A DNA stretch of 64,000 bases from Rhodanobacter sp. C05. GTDB taxonomy: Bacteria; Pseudomonadota; Gammaproteobacteria; Xanthomonadales; Rhodanobacteraceae. Numbering within the stretch: the stretch's first letter is position 1; every line of letters starts with the position of its first letter. The notes below the pieces were generated by a model, which saw only the letters and a program-made list of their open reading frames with translations, made no database searches and was not told the origin of the DNA. Below are positions 1 to 8,437 of the stretch, piece after piece. The DNA is taken from positions 124,001 to 188,000 of the forward strand of contig NZ_MUNQ01000018.1 of NCBI RefSeq assembly GCF_002001165.1. The letters run 5' to 3'. Both the position numbers and the translations under genes were made by a program.

Positions 1-35
1 CCTGCCCTCCGCCCTTCGGGCCAGCTTCGCTGTTC

Positions 36-113
36 GCGCACGCTCCTGCGTGCGCGTGGACTAGCAAAAGAGAAGTGCCTCGCCCTCCGAAGGAGGGTGA
101 AAGCTCTGCTTTC
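36..113. other. Hairpin-rich intergenic stretch downstream of the MFS gene
   Basis: The first 173 bases hold no supportable gene. Three inverted repeats are visible: a GC-rich one around 36-54, CCCTCC-gaa-GGAGGG at 83-97, and GAAAGC-tct-GCTTTC at 99-113. They lie just downstream of the minus-strand MFS stop codon. They could act as a transcription end or protect the mRNA 3' end, although no clear T-run follows. The open frames crossing this area are antisense shadows of the transporter. Confidence 0.35.
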
Positions 114-173
114 AATCAACAAAATCGAGCAAGAGCATCGCGCCTGAAGCCGCTCCAACAAAGGACAAAGGAG

Positions 174-1421
174 CTACGCGTGAGCCCGCTTCTCGATATT
201 CGGCAAAAACACCGTAATCAATCCCATCAACGGCAGATACGCACACAGCCGGTAGACGTACTCGATGCCATGTGCGTCGGCCACGCCACCGAGCACGGCG
301 GCACCGATGCCGCCCATGCCGAAGGCGAAGCCGAAGAACAGCCCGGAGATCATGCCGACCCGGCCTGGGATCAGCTCCTGCGCGTAGACCAGGATCGCCG
401 AGAACGCCGAGGCCAGGATCAGGCCGATGATCACCGTCAGCACGCCGGTCCACATCAGGTTCGCGTGCGGCAGCAGCAGGGTGAACGGCGCCACGCCGAG
501 GATCGACACCCAGATCACCCACTTGCGCCCGATGCGGTCGCCGATCGGGCCACCGATCAGCGAACCGGCCGCTACCGCGAACAGGAACACGAACAAGTGC
601 ACCTGCGCGCTCTGCACCGACACGCCGAACTTGTGGATCAGATAGAACGTGTAATAGCTGCTGAGGCTGGCCAGGTAGAAATACTTGGAGAAGATCAGCA
701 GGCCGAGGATCGCCAGCGCGCCGATGACCTGGTTGCGCGACAGCGCCACCACCGTCAGATGCCGCGCGGCCGACTTGCTGCGTGCAACGTGATGCTGTCC
801 ATACCAGCGGCCAACCTGCAGCAACACCATGATCGCCAGCAACGCCGCCAGCGAGAACCACGCCACGCTGCCGCGCCCATGCGGCACGATGATCCATGCG
901 GCCAGCAGCGGTCCCAGCGATGCGCCCGTGTTGCCGCCGACCTGGAACAGCGATTGCGCCAGACCATGCCGCCCACCGGAAGCCATCCGCGCCACCCGCG
1001 AGGATTCCGGGTGGAACACCGATGAGCCGGTGCCGACCAGTGCAGCGGCCAGCAGCAGGATCGGGAAGTTCGGTGCCACCGCCAGCAGCAACAGGCCGCA
1101 CAGGGTGAAGCCCATGCCCACCGGCAGCGAGTACGGCATCGGCCGGCGGTCGGTGACCATGCCGACCAGCGGCTGCAGCATCGAGGCAGTCAGCTGGTAG
1201 GTCAGGGTGATCAGACCGACCTGGGCGAAGCTCAGGTGGAAATCGCTTTTCAGGATCGGATAGATCGCCAGGATCAGCGACTGGATCATGTCGTTGAGCA
1301 TGTGCGCGAAGCTGATCGCGCCCAGCACGCCGAATGCCGTGCCTTCGGCATGGTGCGCAGGTGCCAGCGGCTGGGTCGTCGGCTGAGCCGGCAGGTTCGC
1401 CTCGTCGACGCGGATATCCAT
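174..1421 (-). CDS. fsr: MFS exporter, fosmidomycin-resistance (Fsr) family
   Basis: This is an inner-membrane major facilitator protein of about 415 residues with roughly twelve hydrophobic segments. The N-terminal part (SFAHMLNDMIQSL, then GLITLTYQLTASMLQPLVG) closely resembles E. coli Fsr, a proton-driven exporter of fosmidomycin and other small drugs. The first ATG of the open frame (1505) would add a 28-residue extension that does not look like a transporter start. The ATG at 1421, giving MDIRVDEAN, is preferred. The gene is divergent from the AraC-type regulator at 1553, an arrangement typical of an exporter and its local regulator. The actual substrate cannot be read from the sequence. 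Confidence 0.82.
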   Translation of the reverse strand: MDIRVDEANLPAQPTTQPLAPAHHAEGTAFGVLGAISFAHMLNDMIQSLILAIYPILKSDFHLSFAQVGLITLTYQLTASMLQPLVGMVTDRRPMPYSLPVGMGFTLCGLLLLAVAPNFPILLLAAALVGTGSSVFHPESSRVARMASGGRHGLAQSLFQVGGNTGASLGPLLAAWIIVPHGRGSVAWFSLAALLAIMVLLQVGRWYGQHHVARSKSAARHLTVVALSRNQVIGALAILGLLIFSKYFYLASLSSYYTFYLIHKFGVSVQSAQVHLFVFLFAVAAGSLIGGPIGDRIGRKWVIWVSILGVAPFTLLLPHANLMWTGVLTVIIGLILASAFSAILVYAQELIPGRVGMISGLFFGFAFGMGGIGAAVLGGVADAHGIEYVYRLCAYLPLMGLITVFLPNIEKRAHA

Positions 1422-1552
1422 GGAACACTCTCGGGGATGAGGGAGGGGTGGCACGCATTGCATCGCCAGCAACGCCATTTTAAAGTGGCGCCCATCGGCC
1501 CGCATGCATCATTGGGTCAAGTTCTATCGAATTCGGGCCAAACCAGTGCGCC

Positions 1553-2353
1553 ATGCGTAATACACGGGTCACTCATTACGAAGACACCCCGCGCGATGTC
1601 GTGATTACCGGCAACGACTATCCGCCGCATTACGTCTTGCCGCGCCACGCCCACAAGCGCGGCCAGCTGCTGTACGCCGCCACCGGCGTGGTCACCGTGA
1701 TTACCGACGAAGGCAGCTGGGTGGTGCCGCCGCGCCGCGCACTATGGATTCCCGGCGGCATCGCGCACGAGGTGCGCATGAGCGGTGCGGTGTCCACCCG
1801 CAGCGCGTACGTGAGAGCTGAGGCTTCTGCGTCGCTGCCGATACATTGCCGTGTGATCGGTGTTTCACTGCTGCTGCATGCCTTGCTGCTGGAAGCGGTG
1901 GATCTGCCGGCCGAGTACGCGCTGGATGGCCGTGATGGCCGGGTGATGGCGCTGCTGCTGGACGAGATCGCCGCGATGCCCGCGCTGGCGCTCAACACGC
2001 CGTTACCGCGCGATCCGCGGCTGGCCCGCCTGTGCCGTGCTCTGATGGCGGCGCCAGCTTTGGAAATCGATATCGACGCGATGGCGCACAAGGTCGGCAT
2101 CAGCCGGCGCAGCTTCACCCGTTTGTTCCGTCAGCAGACCGGCATGAGTTTCAGCGCATGGCGCCAGCAGGCCTGCCTGCTGGCAGCATTGACCCGGCTG
2201 GGTGGTGGCGAATCGATCACCCAGGTCGCGGTCGATCTGGGTTACAGCAGCGCCAGCGCCTTTACCGCGGCGTTCCGGCGGGTACTTGGTGCTGCACCCA
2301 GTCGCTATCTGGCATCCGATGAGCACATCGCACGCGCCACGACCGAAGCATGA
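1553..2353 (+). CDS. AraC-family regulator with N-terminal cupin
   Basis: This 266-residue transcription factor has a cupin-like sensor region (about residues 20-75, with a HAHKRGQLLYA segment). A C-terminal AraC/XylS DNA-binding domain with two helix-turn-helix units follows (about residues 165-255, including RRSFTRLFRQQTGMSF and VAVDLGYSSASAFTAAFRR). The overall form matches the YeaM/NimR type, which controls adjacent MFS drug exporters. It is transcribed away from the Fsr-like gene with about 130 bp between the two starts, so it probably regulates that gene and itself. The effector is unknown. Confidence 0.85.
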   Translation: MRNTRVTHYEDTPRDVVITGNDYPPHYVLPRHAHKRGQLLYAATGVVTVITDEGSWVVPPRRALWIPGGIAHEVRMSGAVSTRSAYVRAEASASLPIHCRVIGVSLLLHALLLEAVDLPAEYALDGRDGRVMALLLDEIAAMPALALNTPLPRDPRLARLCRALMAAPALEIDIDAMAHKVGISRRSFTRLFRQQTGMSFSAWRQQACLLAALTRLGGGESITQVAVDLGYSSASAFTAAFRRVLGAAPSRYLASDEHIARATTEA

Positions 2354-2550
2354 ACCATGGGCAGTGCGGCTGCACTCGCATCGCCGGCGAGCACGGTCAC
2401 TGGTCTGTCAAAGTGCAGTGTCAAGCTGAGCGGGTCCTGAGTTCACCCTGTCATATCGCTGTGGCTGTACCGGCAGCGGGTTACCATGCCGGTTGATATA
2501 ACGGTCCTCCGGACGCGTGACCCTCCTGACCGGATCATGGATTTGAGCCA

Positions 2551-4719
2551 ATGAACAGTCGCATCATCCGCGATACCTTGCCCACCGACGCCTCCGCGCC
2601 CGCTGCCAACGACGTGTTGCCCATCGCGGCACCGACGGTGGACCTCGGTGACAGCCGGCTTTACATCCATCGCGAGCTGTCGCAGCTGCAATTCAACATC
2701 CGTGTGCTGGACCAGGCGCTGGACGAACGCACGCCGCTGCTGGAACGGCTGAAGTTCCTGCTGATCTTCTCGCGCAACATGGACGAGTTCTTCGAGATCC
2801 GCGTGGCCGGACTGAAGGGCCAGATCGCGCTGGATCACGAACTGATCGGGCCGGACGGCATCCCGCCGCGTCGTGCGCTGGCCGAGATCAGCGAGATCGC
2901 GCACAAGCAGATCGAGCGTCAGTACGCGATCCTCAATGAACGCATCCTGCCGGAGCTGGCCGGGCAGGGCATCCGTATCGTTCGCCGCACGCAGTGGACG
3001 CACAAGCAGAAGCTGTGGGTGCGCCGCTATTTCCGTGAGGAAGTGGCGCCGCTGATCACGCCGATCGGACTCGACCCGACCCATCCCTTCCCGCTGCTGG
3101 TCAACAAGAGCCTCAACTTCATCGTGCGGCTGGATGGTGTCGATGCGTTCGGTCGCGACTCCGGTCTGGCCATCGTGCCGGCACCACGCGTGCTGCCGCG
3201 ATTGATCCGCCTGCCGCAGGAGATCTGCGAGGGCGGCGACAACTATGTGCTGCTGTCTTCGATGATCCATGCGCACGCGGAAGAATTGTTTCCCGGCATG
3301 CAGGTGCTCGGCTGCTACCAGTTCCGGCTGACCCGCAACGCCGACCTCACGCTCGATCCGGAGGATGTCGAGGATCTGGCGCTGGCCCTGCGCGGCGAGC
3401 TGTATTCGCGCCGCTTCGGCGACGCGGTGCGACTGGAGGTGGCCGACAACTGTCCGAAGGATCTGGCTGACTACCTGCTAAAGCAGTTCGGGCTCAGCGA
3501 GTCGGAGCTGTACGAGGTGAACGGTCCGGTGAACCTTGCCCGCCTGTTCAGCATCGCCAGCAACGCCAGCTACCCGCAATTGCAGTACCGGCCGTTCACG
3601 CCGACCCTGCCGAAAGCACTCAAGCACGCCGAGGACTTGTTCCAGGTCATCGGCAAGCAGGACGTGCTGCTGCTGCATCCGTACGAGTCGTTTTCGCCGG
3701 TGATCGACCTGCTGCGCCAGGCAGCGAAAGATCCGCAGGTGCTGGCGATCAAGCAGACGCTCTACCGCACCAACGCGAACTCTGAGATCGTCGATGCGCT
3801 GGTCGATGCAGCGCGCGCGGGCAAGGAAGTGACCGCGGTGGTCGAACTGCGTGCGCGTTTCGACGAAGAATCCAACCTCTCGCTCGCCTCGCGCCTGCAG
3901 CAGGCTGGCGCGATGGTGATCTACGGCGTGGTCGGCATCAAGACGCACGCCAAGCTGATGTTGATCCAGCGCCGTGAAGGCAGCGAATTGGTGCGCTACG
4001 CCCATATGGGCACCGGCAACTACCACACCGGCAACGCGCGCCTCTACACCGACTACAGCCTGCTCACTTCCGACGAAGCCTTGTGCGAGGACGTCCACAA
4101 GCTGTTCAGTCAGCTCACCGGCATGGGCAAGGTATTGCGCATGAAGAAACTGCTGCATGCGCCGTTCACGCTGAAGAAAGTGCTGCTCGAACTGATCGCA
4201 CGTGAAACTGCGCACGCGGCGGCAGGAAAGCCGGCGCAGATCATCATCAAGGTCAATGCGCTGACCGAGCCGAAGGTGATCCGTGCGCTGTACAAGGCCA
4301 GCATCGCCGGCGTGCAGGTCGACCTGATCGTGCGTGGCGTCTGCTGTCTGCGGCCAGGTGTGGAAGGGGTATCCGAAAACATCCGCGTGCGCTCGATCAT
4401 CGGGCGCTTCCTCGAGCACAGCCGCGTCTACTGGTTCGCCAACGACGGCGAGCCGCAGCTGTACCTGGCCAGTGCCGACCTGATGGAACGCAACCTGGAT
4501 CGTCGCGTCGAGGCCGCGTTTCCGCTCGAAGGCAAGAAATTGCAGCAACGCGTCCACAACGCTCTCGAACTCTACCTCGCCGACAACACGACAGCCTTGC
4601 TGCTGCAGCCCGATGGCCAGTACCTGCGTCCGGCCGTGAGCAGCGACGAGCCTGCCTGCGATGTGCAGGTCGAGTTGCTGGAAAAGCTGTGCGGGGTCGC
4701 GACCTCTGGCGGGCGCTGA
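2551..4719 (+). CDS. ppk: Polyphosphate kinase 1
   Basis: PPK1 reversibly transfers the terminal phosphate of ATP to inorganic polyphosphate. At 722 residues this is the usual family length. An N-terminal domain ([34 protein letters not shown]) is followed by the head domain and two phospholipase-D-like C-terminal domains. The autophosphorylated histidine lies in [12 protein letters not shown] at about residue 466, followed by [19 protein letters not shown]. The gene stands alone on the plus strand, with about 197 bp upstream and no partner such as ppx next to it. It marks the conserved chromosomal edge of the cassette array that follows. Confidence 0.97.
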   Translation: MNSRIIRDTLPTDASAPAANDVLPIAAPTVDLGDSRLYIHRELSQLQFNIRVLDQALDERTPLLERLKFLLIFSRNMDEFFEIRVAGLKGQIALDHELIGPDGIPPRRALAEISEIAHKQIERQYAILNERILPELAGQGIRIVRRTQWTHKQKLWVRRYFREEVAPLITPIGLDPTHPFPLLVNKSLNFIVRLDGVDAFGRDSGLAIVPAPRVLPRLIRLPQEICEGGDNYVLLSSMIHAHAEELFPGMQVLGCYQFRLTRNADLTLDPEDVEDLALALRGELYSRRFGDAVRLEVADNCPKDLADYLLKQFGLSESELYEVNGPVNLARLFSIASNASYPQLQYRPFTPTLPKALKHAEDLFQVIGKQDVLLLHPYESFSPVIDLLRQAAKDPQVLAIKQTLYRTNANSEIVDALVDAARAGKEVTAVVELRARFDEESNLSLASRLQQAGAMVIYGVVGIKTHAKLMLIQRREGSELVRYAHMGTGNYHTGNARLYTDYSLLTSDEALCEDVHKLFSQLTGMGKVLRMKKLLHAPFTLKKVLLELIARETAHAAAGKPAQIIIKVNALTEPKVIRALYKASIAGVQVDLIVRGVCCLRPGVEGVSENIRVRSIIGRFLEHSRVYWFANDGEPQLYLASADLMERNLDRRVEAAFPLEGKKLQQRVHNALELYLADNTTALLLQPDGQYLRPAVSSDEPACDVQVELLEKLCGVATSGGR

Positions 4720-4825
4720 GTTCGCGGATCGGAAAAGCGTGACCTTGAAGTGCCGGCTGGCTGTCAGATCTCGTCACCATGGGCAGCGGAAGTTTCAGAT
4801 CGATCGGATATCGCCGATCAACAAG

Positions 4826-4881
4826 GCATGACGCTTGTGCCAAACGATGCGCAGTCTCGCGCGCATCAGTCCGAATCAGGC
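4826..4881 (-). repeat. Possible strongly decayed attC site
   Basis: The segment begins GCATGACGCTTG and ends CCGAATCAGGC. These resemble the outer ends of the conserved attC sites further on (GCCTAACGCTTG and CGAATGGTTAGGC). A GATGCGC/GCGCATC inverted repeat sits between them. It lies just downstream of the VOC gene, where an attC would be expected. The similarity is weak enough to be chance. Confidence 0.25.
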
Positions 4882-4899
4882 AATCGGGCAAAGACAGCG

Positions 4900-5295
4900 C
4901 TATCGCCGCTCCTCCATGAGACCGACCAGGTTGCCGTCGGGGTCGCGCAAGAATCCAATCCAGAGTTCATGATCGGGAAGCCTGGCCGTAAGCTGCGGTG
5001 CCCGCTCGCTGACCGCGCCTCGCGCGACGATGGCTGCATGAGTGGCGTCGATGTCGGCAACCTTGAAATAGAGAATGGAGTTGTGCCCCACGCTGCCAGC
5101 ACCTTGCGGCGTGCTGAGCATCAGACGCACGCCGCCGGCGTCGAGGAAAGCGAGGTTCGGCCCGGCGCTGAACAGAAAGCTCAAGCCCAGCGCATCGCGA
5201 TAGAACGGCAAGGCAACGCCGACATCGCTGACCGTCACTACAATCTGGCCGATGGTGGAAAGCCTGGGTTCGATGTTCATGTCGTTTGCGTCCAT
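4900..5295 (-). CDS. VOC-family (glyoxalase/bleomycin-resistance-like) protein
   Basis: This is a small vicinal-oxygen-chelate fold protein of about 131 residues. Typical elements are IVVTVSDVGVALPFYRDALGL near the N-terminus, a central metal-site-like strand (NSILYFKVADID) and a C-terminal FLRDPDGNLVGLMEE. Members of the family are lyases, dioxygenases or antibiotic-binding proteins, and the substrate cannot be inferred. The start is uncertain: ATG at 5295 is used, ATG at 5280 is equally possible, and the open frame reaches a GTG at 5322. It lies on the cassette strand between ppk and clear cassettes and may be an old cassette whose attC has eroded. Confidence 0.8.
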   Translation of the reverse strand: MDANDMNIEPRLSTIGQIVVTVSDVGVALPFYRDALGLSFLFSAGPNLAFLDAGGVRLMLSTPQGAGSVGHNSILYFKVADIDATHAAIVARGAVSERAPQLTARLPDHELWIGFLRDPDGNLVGLMEERR

Positions 5296-5351
5296 TGAGG
5301 TGGCTGGCTGGATAGGCGGCACAAGCGCCGATGCGATTGCCCGTGCCGGTT

Positions 5352-5807
5352 CTACACTTCTCTGGTCATGAAGACGCTGTACGGATCCTCGACATAATCT
5401 GCAAATGGTCCACAGGCGTGGAACCCGAAGTTGGCGTAAAGCTGATGAGCCGGCGCGAATGCCTTCGCCGAACCGGTCTCCAGGCTCAACCGATGATACG
5501 AACGGCGCTTGGCCTCTTCCAGAATATGCCGCATGAGGAATGCCCCCACGCCCTTGCGCCGATGCATGGATGCCGTACGCATCGACTTGATCTCGCCATG
5601 CAGGGAATCAAGCTGCTTGATGGCACCACATCCCATCAATTCGGTGTTCTGCCATACCGACCAGAATGTGATCTCCGGTTTGCGCAGTGCCTCGATATCA
5701 AGCGCATGAATGCTCTCCGGCGGAGAGTGCAGACTCATGCTCTGCAAGTGTTCGTGAAGCAGCCCGACAACCGCCGGGCTGCTCAAGTCATCTAAGCGGA
5801 TTTCCAT
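5352..5807 (-). CDS. GNAT-family N-acetyltransferase
   Basis: This 151-residue protein has the GNAT fold: EITFWSVWQNTELMGCGAIKQL, GEIKSMRTASMHRRKGVGAFLM (the acetyl-CoA pyrophosphate loop RRKGVG) and a C-terminal YANFGFHACGPFADY strand-turn. The sequence is close to the YsnE-like putative acetyltransferases. The acceptor is unknown. It sits on the same strand as the integron cassettes. No attC-like sequence is visible at its 3' end, but a degenerate one (5838-5895) lies immediately upstream, so it directly follows the decayed end of the array. Confidence 0.85.
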   Translation of the reverse strand: MEIRLDDLSSPAVVGLLHEHLQSMSLHSPPESIHALDIEALRKPEITFWSVWQNTELMGCGAIKQLDSLHGEIKSMRTASMHRRKGVGAFLMRHILEEAKRRSYHRLSLETGSAKAFAPAHQLYANFGFHACGPFADYVEDPYSVFMTREV

Positions 5808-5837
5808 GGGAATTTGTACCGGATATCCGACATGTGG

Positions 5838-5895
5838 GCCCTGATGCTGGAGTCAGGCGACGGCGAATCCGTCCTCCTTGGACGAAATGTCAGGC
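5838..5895 (-). repeat. Degenerate attC site
   Basis: The 58-bp segment aligns over its length with the conserved attC sites. The inner region GACGGCGAATCCGTCC matches the conserved GGCGGCGAAGCCGTCC. The outer core reads ATGTCAGGC in place of GTTAGGC, and the other end reads CCCTGATGCTGGAGTCAGG. The stop codon of the adjoining small membrane-protein gene lies inside it, as in the better sites. Changes in the recombination cores suggest it no longer recombines. Confidence 0.7.
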
Positions 5896-6138
5896 ATCAC
5901 TACCGCGATCAATCTGCTGCATTTCCGGTGTGTCCTTGCAGACGGCACAGTGCTCGCCTCTACGAGATCGAAAAAACCTCGTCACCGTGAACACGGTTGC
6001 TGCGATGGCGCCCCATATGGCCCCTTGAGTGGCGGAGTAAGGCGAATCATGGCCTTTGAGCATTTGCACGGCACCGATGATGACAAAAGCGCCAACGAAG
6101 ACGGTAAGAAAGCGCTTGATCCAGAATGTGGTACCCAT
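5890..6138 (-). CDS. Small membrane protein, probable fixed gene cassette
   Basis: An 82-residue protein of unknown function. One or two hydrophobic segments are visible (FLTVFVGAFVIIGAVQML and AIWGAIAATVFTVTRFF). A basic stretch FFRSRR and a charged tail with two cysteines (CAVCKDT) follow. The ATG at 6138 is chosen because a strong AAGGAG ribosome site lies eight bases upstream; the longer open frame to 6519 overlaps the neighbouring gene and is not credible. The stop codon TGA falls inside a degenerate attC and the gene start abuts another, so it looks like a cassette that has become fixed. Confidence 0.65.
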   Translation of the reverse strand: MGTTFWIKRFLTVFVGAFVIIGAVQMLKGHDSPYSATQGAIWGAIAATVFTVTRFFRSRRGEHCAVCKDTPEMQQIDRGSDA

Positions 6139-6156
6139 CGATTCGCTCCTTGTGAT

Positions 6157-6248
6157 GCCTGACGCCTGAGGTAAGCGGCCGCTGCCGCGAGGACTGACAG
6201 TTTGCAGTGACACCCTGGCACTCCGCTTGATCGCATAGTCAGTTGGCA
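6157..6248 (-). repeat. Degenerate, long attC site
   Basis: The ends resemble attC: GCCTGACGCCTGAGGTAAGCGG on one side and CCGCTTGATCGCATAGTCAG followed by TTGGC on the other. Between them lies a longer central insert of about 45 bases that the other sites lack. The stop codon of the DUF1801 gene lies inside it. Core bases are altered relative to RYYYAAC/GTTRRRY, so activity is doubtful. Confidence 0.55.
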
Positions 6249-6733
6249 TTTTCAGACTTGCGTCGCGGGCGCTGCTTGCTGGAAACCGATTGAATGACTG
6301 TACTCCCAGTACCCTCGATCGGAAGTGGGATTTTCGCTTGTGCGATAGCCGCGTTGATGAGTGCAAGCACTTCGGGCGAACGAAGGGCTTTGATGCTTGG
6401 TACACGAATGAAGCGATTCTGCTTCCCGCCGCCCTGGAGCAACCTGTCCGGGTCGGCCAGCGTCGCACCTTGGTAGAAAGAAATGCCGACGCCGTTTGCT
6501 GCCGCTGCAATGGAAACAATGCAATCGGAAGCCCGTGGAGTTGTGCAGTAGCCGATCACGAAGAAGTTGTAGTTATCGTAGACCAACTCGATCGCGGTGG
6601 GCATGAGCTTGCGAAGCTCGACACGACACTGCCGAATGAGTTCGGCGCTGGCGGGTTCGAACTTGTCGATAAACTCGGCAAGTCGCTTTTCGATGTTCGA
6701 ATCAGACGCGGTAGTCATTGGTGATGACTTCAT
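6239..6733 (-). CDS. DUF1801-family protein in a gene cassette
   Basis: A 164-residue soluble protein with the DUF1801 (YdhG-like) pattern: IEKRLAEFIDKFEPASAELIRQC, then MPTAIELVYDNYNFFVIGY and a GVGISFYQGATLADPDRLL core. The biochemical function of the family is not known. ATG at 6733 or 6718 could start it; neither has a good ribosome site. The gene lies between two degenerate attC sites, so it was probably acquired as a cassette and then locked in place. Confidence 0.72.
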   Translation of the reverse strand: MKSSPMTTASDSNIEKRLAEFIDKFEPASAELIRQCRVELRKLMPTAIELVYDNYNFFVIGYCTTPRASDCIVSIAAAANGVGISFYQGATLADPDRLLQGGGKQNRFIRVPSIKALRSPEVLALINAAIAQAKIPLPIEGTGSTVIQSVSSKQRPRRKSENAN

Positions 6734-6769
6734 GATTCGTGTTCGCCGAGTTGAAGGGTTGCCAATGCC

Positions 6770-6821
6770 ACCTTGCGCTGGAGTTAAGCGGCAGTGTCCG
6801 CCTTGAACGAGTAGTTAGGGC
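6770..6821 (-). repeat. attC site with one mutated core
   Basis: About 52 bp. The inner arms GAGTTAAGCGG and CCGCCTTGAACGAG are conserved, and the gene-proximal core GTTAGGG is intact. The distal core reads CCTTGCGCTGG where the others have CCTAACGCTGG. The AAC/GTT triplet at which integrases cut is therefore lost on that side. It follows the 93-residue membrane-protein gene. Confidence 0.8.
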
Positions 6822-6823
6822 AC

Positions 6824-7105
6824 TCAGAGGCAGTCACCCTTGGAACAGGAATATGCCACACCCACGAAAACGTCACTGGCAAATATGAAGGTTAGGCAAA
6901 GTACAGTAGCAACAGCCAGAAAAATGTGGCCCGCTTTGGGGCGCCCTAGCCAAAGGACAGCACCAGCCAAGAACGCTAGAAAGCTGAGACCAAATGGTAG
7001 CCATAGGACCGGCGATCCGCTTGGCAAGAGCGCCAACTTGTCGAGCGCCACGAGGCTGATGGCGTACACGATGATCGAAAAGATGACGAGTACGATCAGT
7101 TTCAT
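6824..7105 (-). CDS. Cassette gene: small three-helix membrane protein
   Basis: An unrecognised 93-residue hydrophobic protein. Three probable transmembrane segments are visible at about residues 3-20, 34-54 and 61-84. A short C-terminal tail carries two cysteines (YSCSKGDCL). The stop is two bases before the attC core and the start is five bases from the next attC, which is the tight packing typical of integron cassettes. No catalytic motif is visible. Confidence 0.65.
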   Translation of the reverse strand: MKLIVLVIFSIIVYAISLVALDKLALLPSGSPVLWLPFGLSFLAFLAGAVLWLGRPKAGHIFLAVATVLCLTFIFASDVFVGVAYSCSKGDCL

Positions 7106-7109
7106 ATTG

Positions 7110-7162
7110 GCCTAACGCTTGAGTTAAGCGGCGGCGAAGCCGCCTTGAACGAATTGTTCGAC
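7110..7162 (-). repeat. attC site
   Basis: A 53-bp site with GCCTAACGCTTGAGTTAAGC at one end and CCTTGAACGAATTGTTCGAC at the other. The central loop is four bases shorter than in the neighbours. The gene-proximal core reads GTTCGAC rather than GTTAGGC, a partial mismatch. The last codons of the preceding gene run into the site. Confidence 0.88.
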
Positions 7163-7612
7163 ATGCTCTGCCGCCTTAAAGAAGTTTGGTGGAACCTCAA
7201 CGGAGAAAGGCTCACCTAGCTCGACGGACTTGGTTTTCTTGAACATGCCAGAAACTTTGATCCTGTATGGAACATACACAAAGCGGGAGTAGCCAGAAGC
7301 CTCAATATGCACACGGATACCATCTGGCGATACCGGTGAAAACTGTGCGGGAATATTGACGTTGGCAGCAAGGGCGACACCCAAAAACTCACCAGTGCCA
7401 GCGCCGGAGCGGAAGGCGTCAGCCAACAACCGATAAATTTCTTGAGGCTGGGGATGCTCCTCGCCGTTGTAGCCACCTGTGGCCGCAACTTTGCCGTCTG
7501 GCGATAGCGTGGCTCCGAACGGATAGAAGTCGGCGGCTTTTTCGAGCATGGTGCGCGCAAAGTTCAAGCAGTACGTCAGCAACTCATGCAGCTGTTCGGG
7601 CGATGCGGCCAT
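7124..7612 (-). CDS. Cassette gene: unknown soluble protein
   Basis: An unrecognised protein of 162 residues with no signal peptide or membrane segment. The N-terminal half is helical (LLTYCLNFARTMLEKAADF) and the C-terminal half rich in beta strands, including YSRFVYVPYRIKVSGMFKK. The ATG at 7612 has a good ribosome site (GGGGAG, six bases upstream). The last residues (GGFAAA, stop) are encoded by the attC arm itself, so the C-terminus came from the recombination site. Confidence 0.7.
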   Translation of the reverse strand: MAASPEQLHELLTYCLNFARTMLEKAADFYPFGATLSPDGKVAATGGYNGEEHPQPQEIYRLLADAFRSGAGTGEFLGVALAANVNIPAQFSPVSPDGIRVHIEASGYSRFVYVPYRIKVSGMFKKTKSVELGEPFSVEVPPNFFKAAEHVEQFVQGGFAAA

Positions 7613-7625
7613 GTGCTCCCCTGAT

Positions 7626-7682
7626 GTCTAACGCTGGAGTTAAGCGGCGGCGTAGCCGTCCGCCTTGAACGATTGGTTAGGC
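7626..7682 (-). repeat. attC site
   Basis: A 57-bp site with cores GTCTAAC and GTTAGGC. It has the conserved inner arms GAGTTAAGCGG and CCGCCTTGAACG and the central CGGCGTAGCCG hairpin. Read on the minus (gene) strand it has the standard R''-L''-L'-R' order of cassette attC sites. Confidence 0.93.
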
Positions 7683-7686
7683 GAGT

Positions 7687-8019
7687 CTAGACGATCCTAG
7701 GCACGCCCGAGGCTCTATCGCTGGGCGCCTCGCCGATGGCAATGAGCCCAAGCAACATCGCAAACTTGCCGACGAGCGAAATGTGTTGCTGTGCTGCAGG
7801 AACGTGCGGGACTCTACTTTCAATGGCTTGCTGCGCCGAGAGCAGGTAGTGAAGCACTTGCTTTGATACGACGTGCTCACTTTTTATGAGCTCGGACTTC
7901 TCGATAAGCCGCATATAAAAAGCATCGAAGGCCGCCGCATCGAAGTAATCTGTGAGAAGTTGGCCAACTGATTTGTTGTATAGATCTTCTAGCTCGACAT
8001 CAAAATCGCTTGGACTCAT
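7687..8019 (-). CDS. Cassette gene: unknown helical protein
   Basis: An unrecognised 110-residue soluble protein. Its N-terminal half is acidic and aromatic (DVELEDLYNKSVGQLLTDYF). A helical segment VSKQVLHYLLSAQQAIESRV and a more hydrophobic stretch SLVGKFAMLLGLIAIG follow. The stop lies four bases from the attC core and the ATG six bases from the next attC, so it exactly fills one cassette. Confidence 0.65.
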   Translation of the reverse strand: MSPSDFDVELEDLYNKSVGQLLTDYFDAAAFDAFYMRLIEKSELIKSEHVVSKQVLHYLLSAQQAIESRVPHVPAAQQHISLVGKFAMLLGLIAIGEAPSDRASGVPRIV

Positions 8020-8025
8020 GTTCGC

Positions 8026-8082
8026 GCCTAACGCTGGAGTTAAGCGGCGGCGAAGCCGTCCGCCTTGAACGAGTAGTTATGC
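8026..8082 (-). repeat. attC site
   Basis: A 57-bp site with distal core GCCTAAC and gene-proximal core GTTATGC. The inner arms and the CGGCGAAGCCG central hairpin are identical to those of the neighbouring sites. Confidence 0.93.
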
Positions 8083-8092
8083 ACCTACGGAA

Positions 8093-8437
8093 TTATTCGA
8101 TTGGACACAAATTAGCCCATTTATTTTGAGCCTGCCAAGCAGAGCCGTGACGTGTGAACTGCCAGCCGTCGCTGCTACATGGATCAGAGGGCGGCTGCGG
8201 ATCTTGGCGGCATAGCAAGAGCGATCCGTCCGCGCGTTGAAACCAATAGCGATGGTGCTGATCGTAAGAGGGAAATGGAGATTCTTTGCTTTTGACAAGG
8301 CTCATAAGTTCGGCCTGCTCAGGCGGAGCCACGCGAAGCTGCTTCCACTCGGGGGATGCCTCTAAGCCACACATTTTCACTGCATTTACGCAGCCAGCTA
8401 ATGCTAATGACATTGCGAGAAGGATGAATTTGTGCAT
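8093..8437 (-). CDS. Cassette gene: small lipoprotein
   Basis: A 114-residue protein with a lipoprotein signal peptide (FILLAMSLALAGC; the lipobox cysteine is about residue 16). The mature part has cysteines that could form disulfides and a WFQRADGSLLLCRQ segment. No family is recognised. It is presumably anchored in the cell envelope. The ATG overlaps the attC core itself: the core GTTATGC supplies the start codon, so recombination would set the sequence upstream of translation. Confidence 0.72.
   Translation of the reverse strand: MHKFILLAMSLALAGCVNAVKMCGLEASPEWKQLRVAPPEQAELMSLVKSKESPFPSYDQHHRYWFQRADGSLLLCRQDPQPPSDPCSSDGWQFTRHGSAWQAQNKWANLCPIE

Noticed and set aside
75-1025. Long plus-strand frame opposite the MFS gene
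   Set aside because: Composition is Arg/His/Gln-rich with no domain and it lies antisense to a clear Fsr-family protein; it is a GC-codon shadow.
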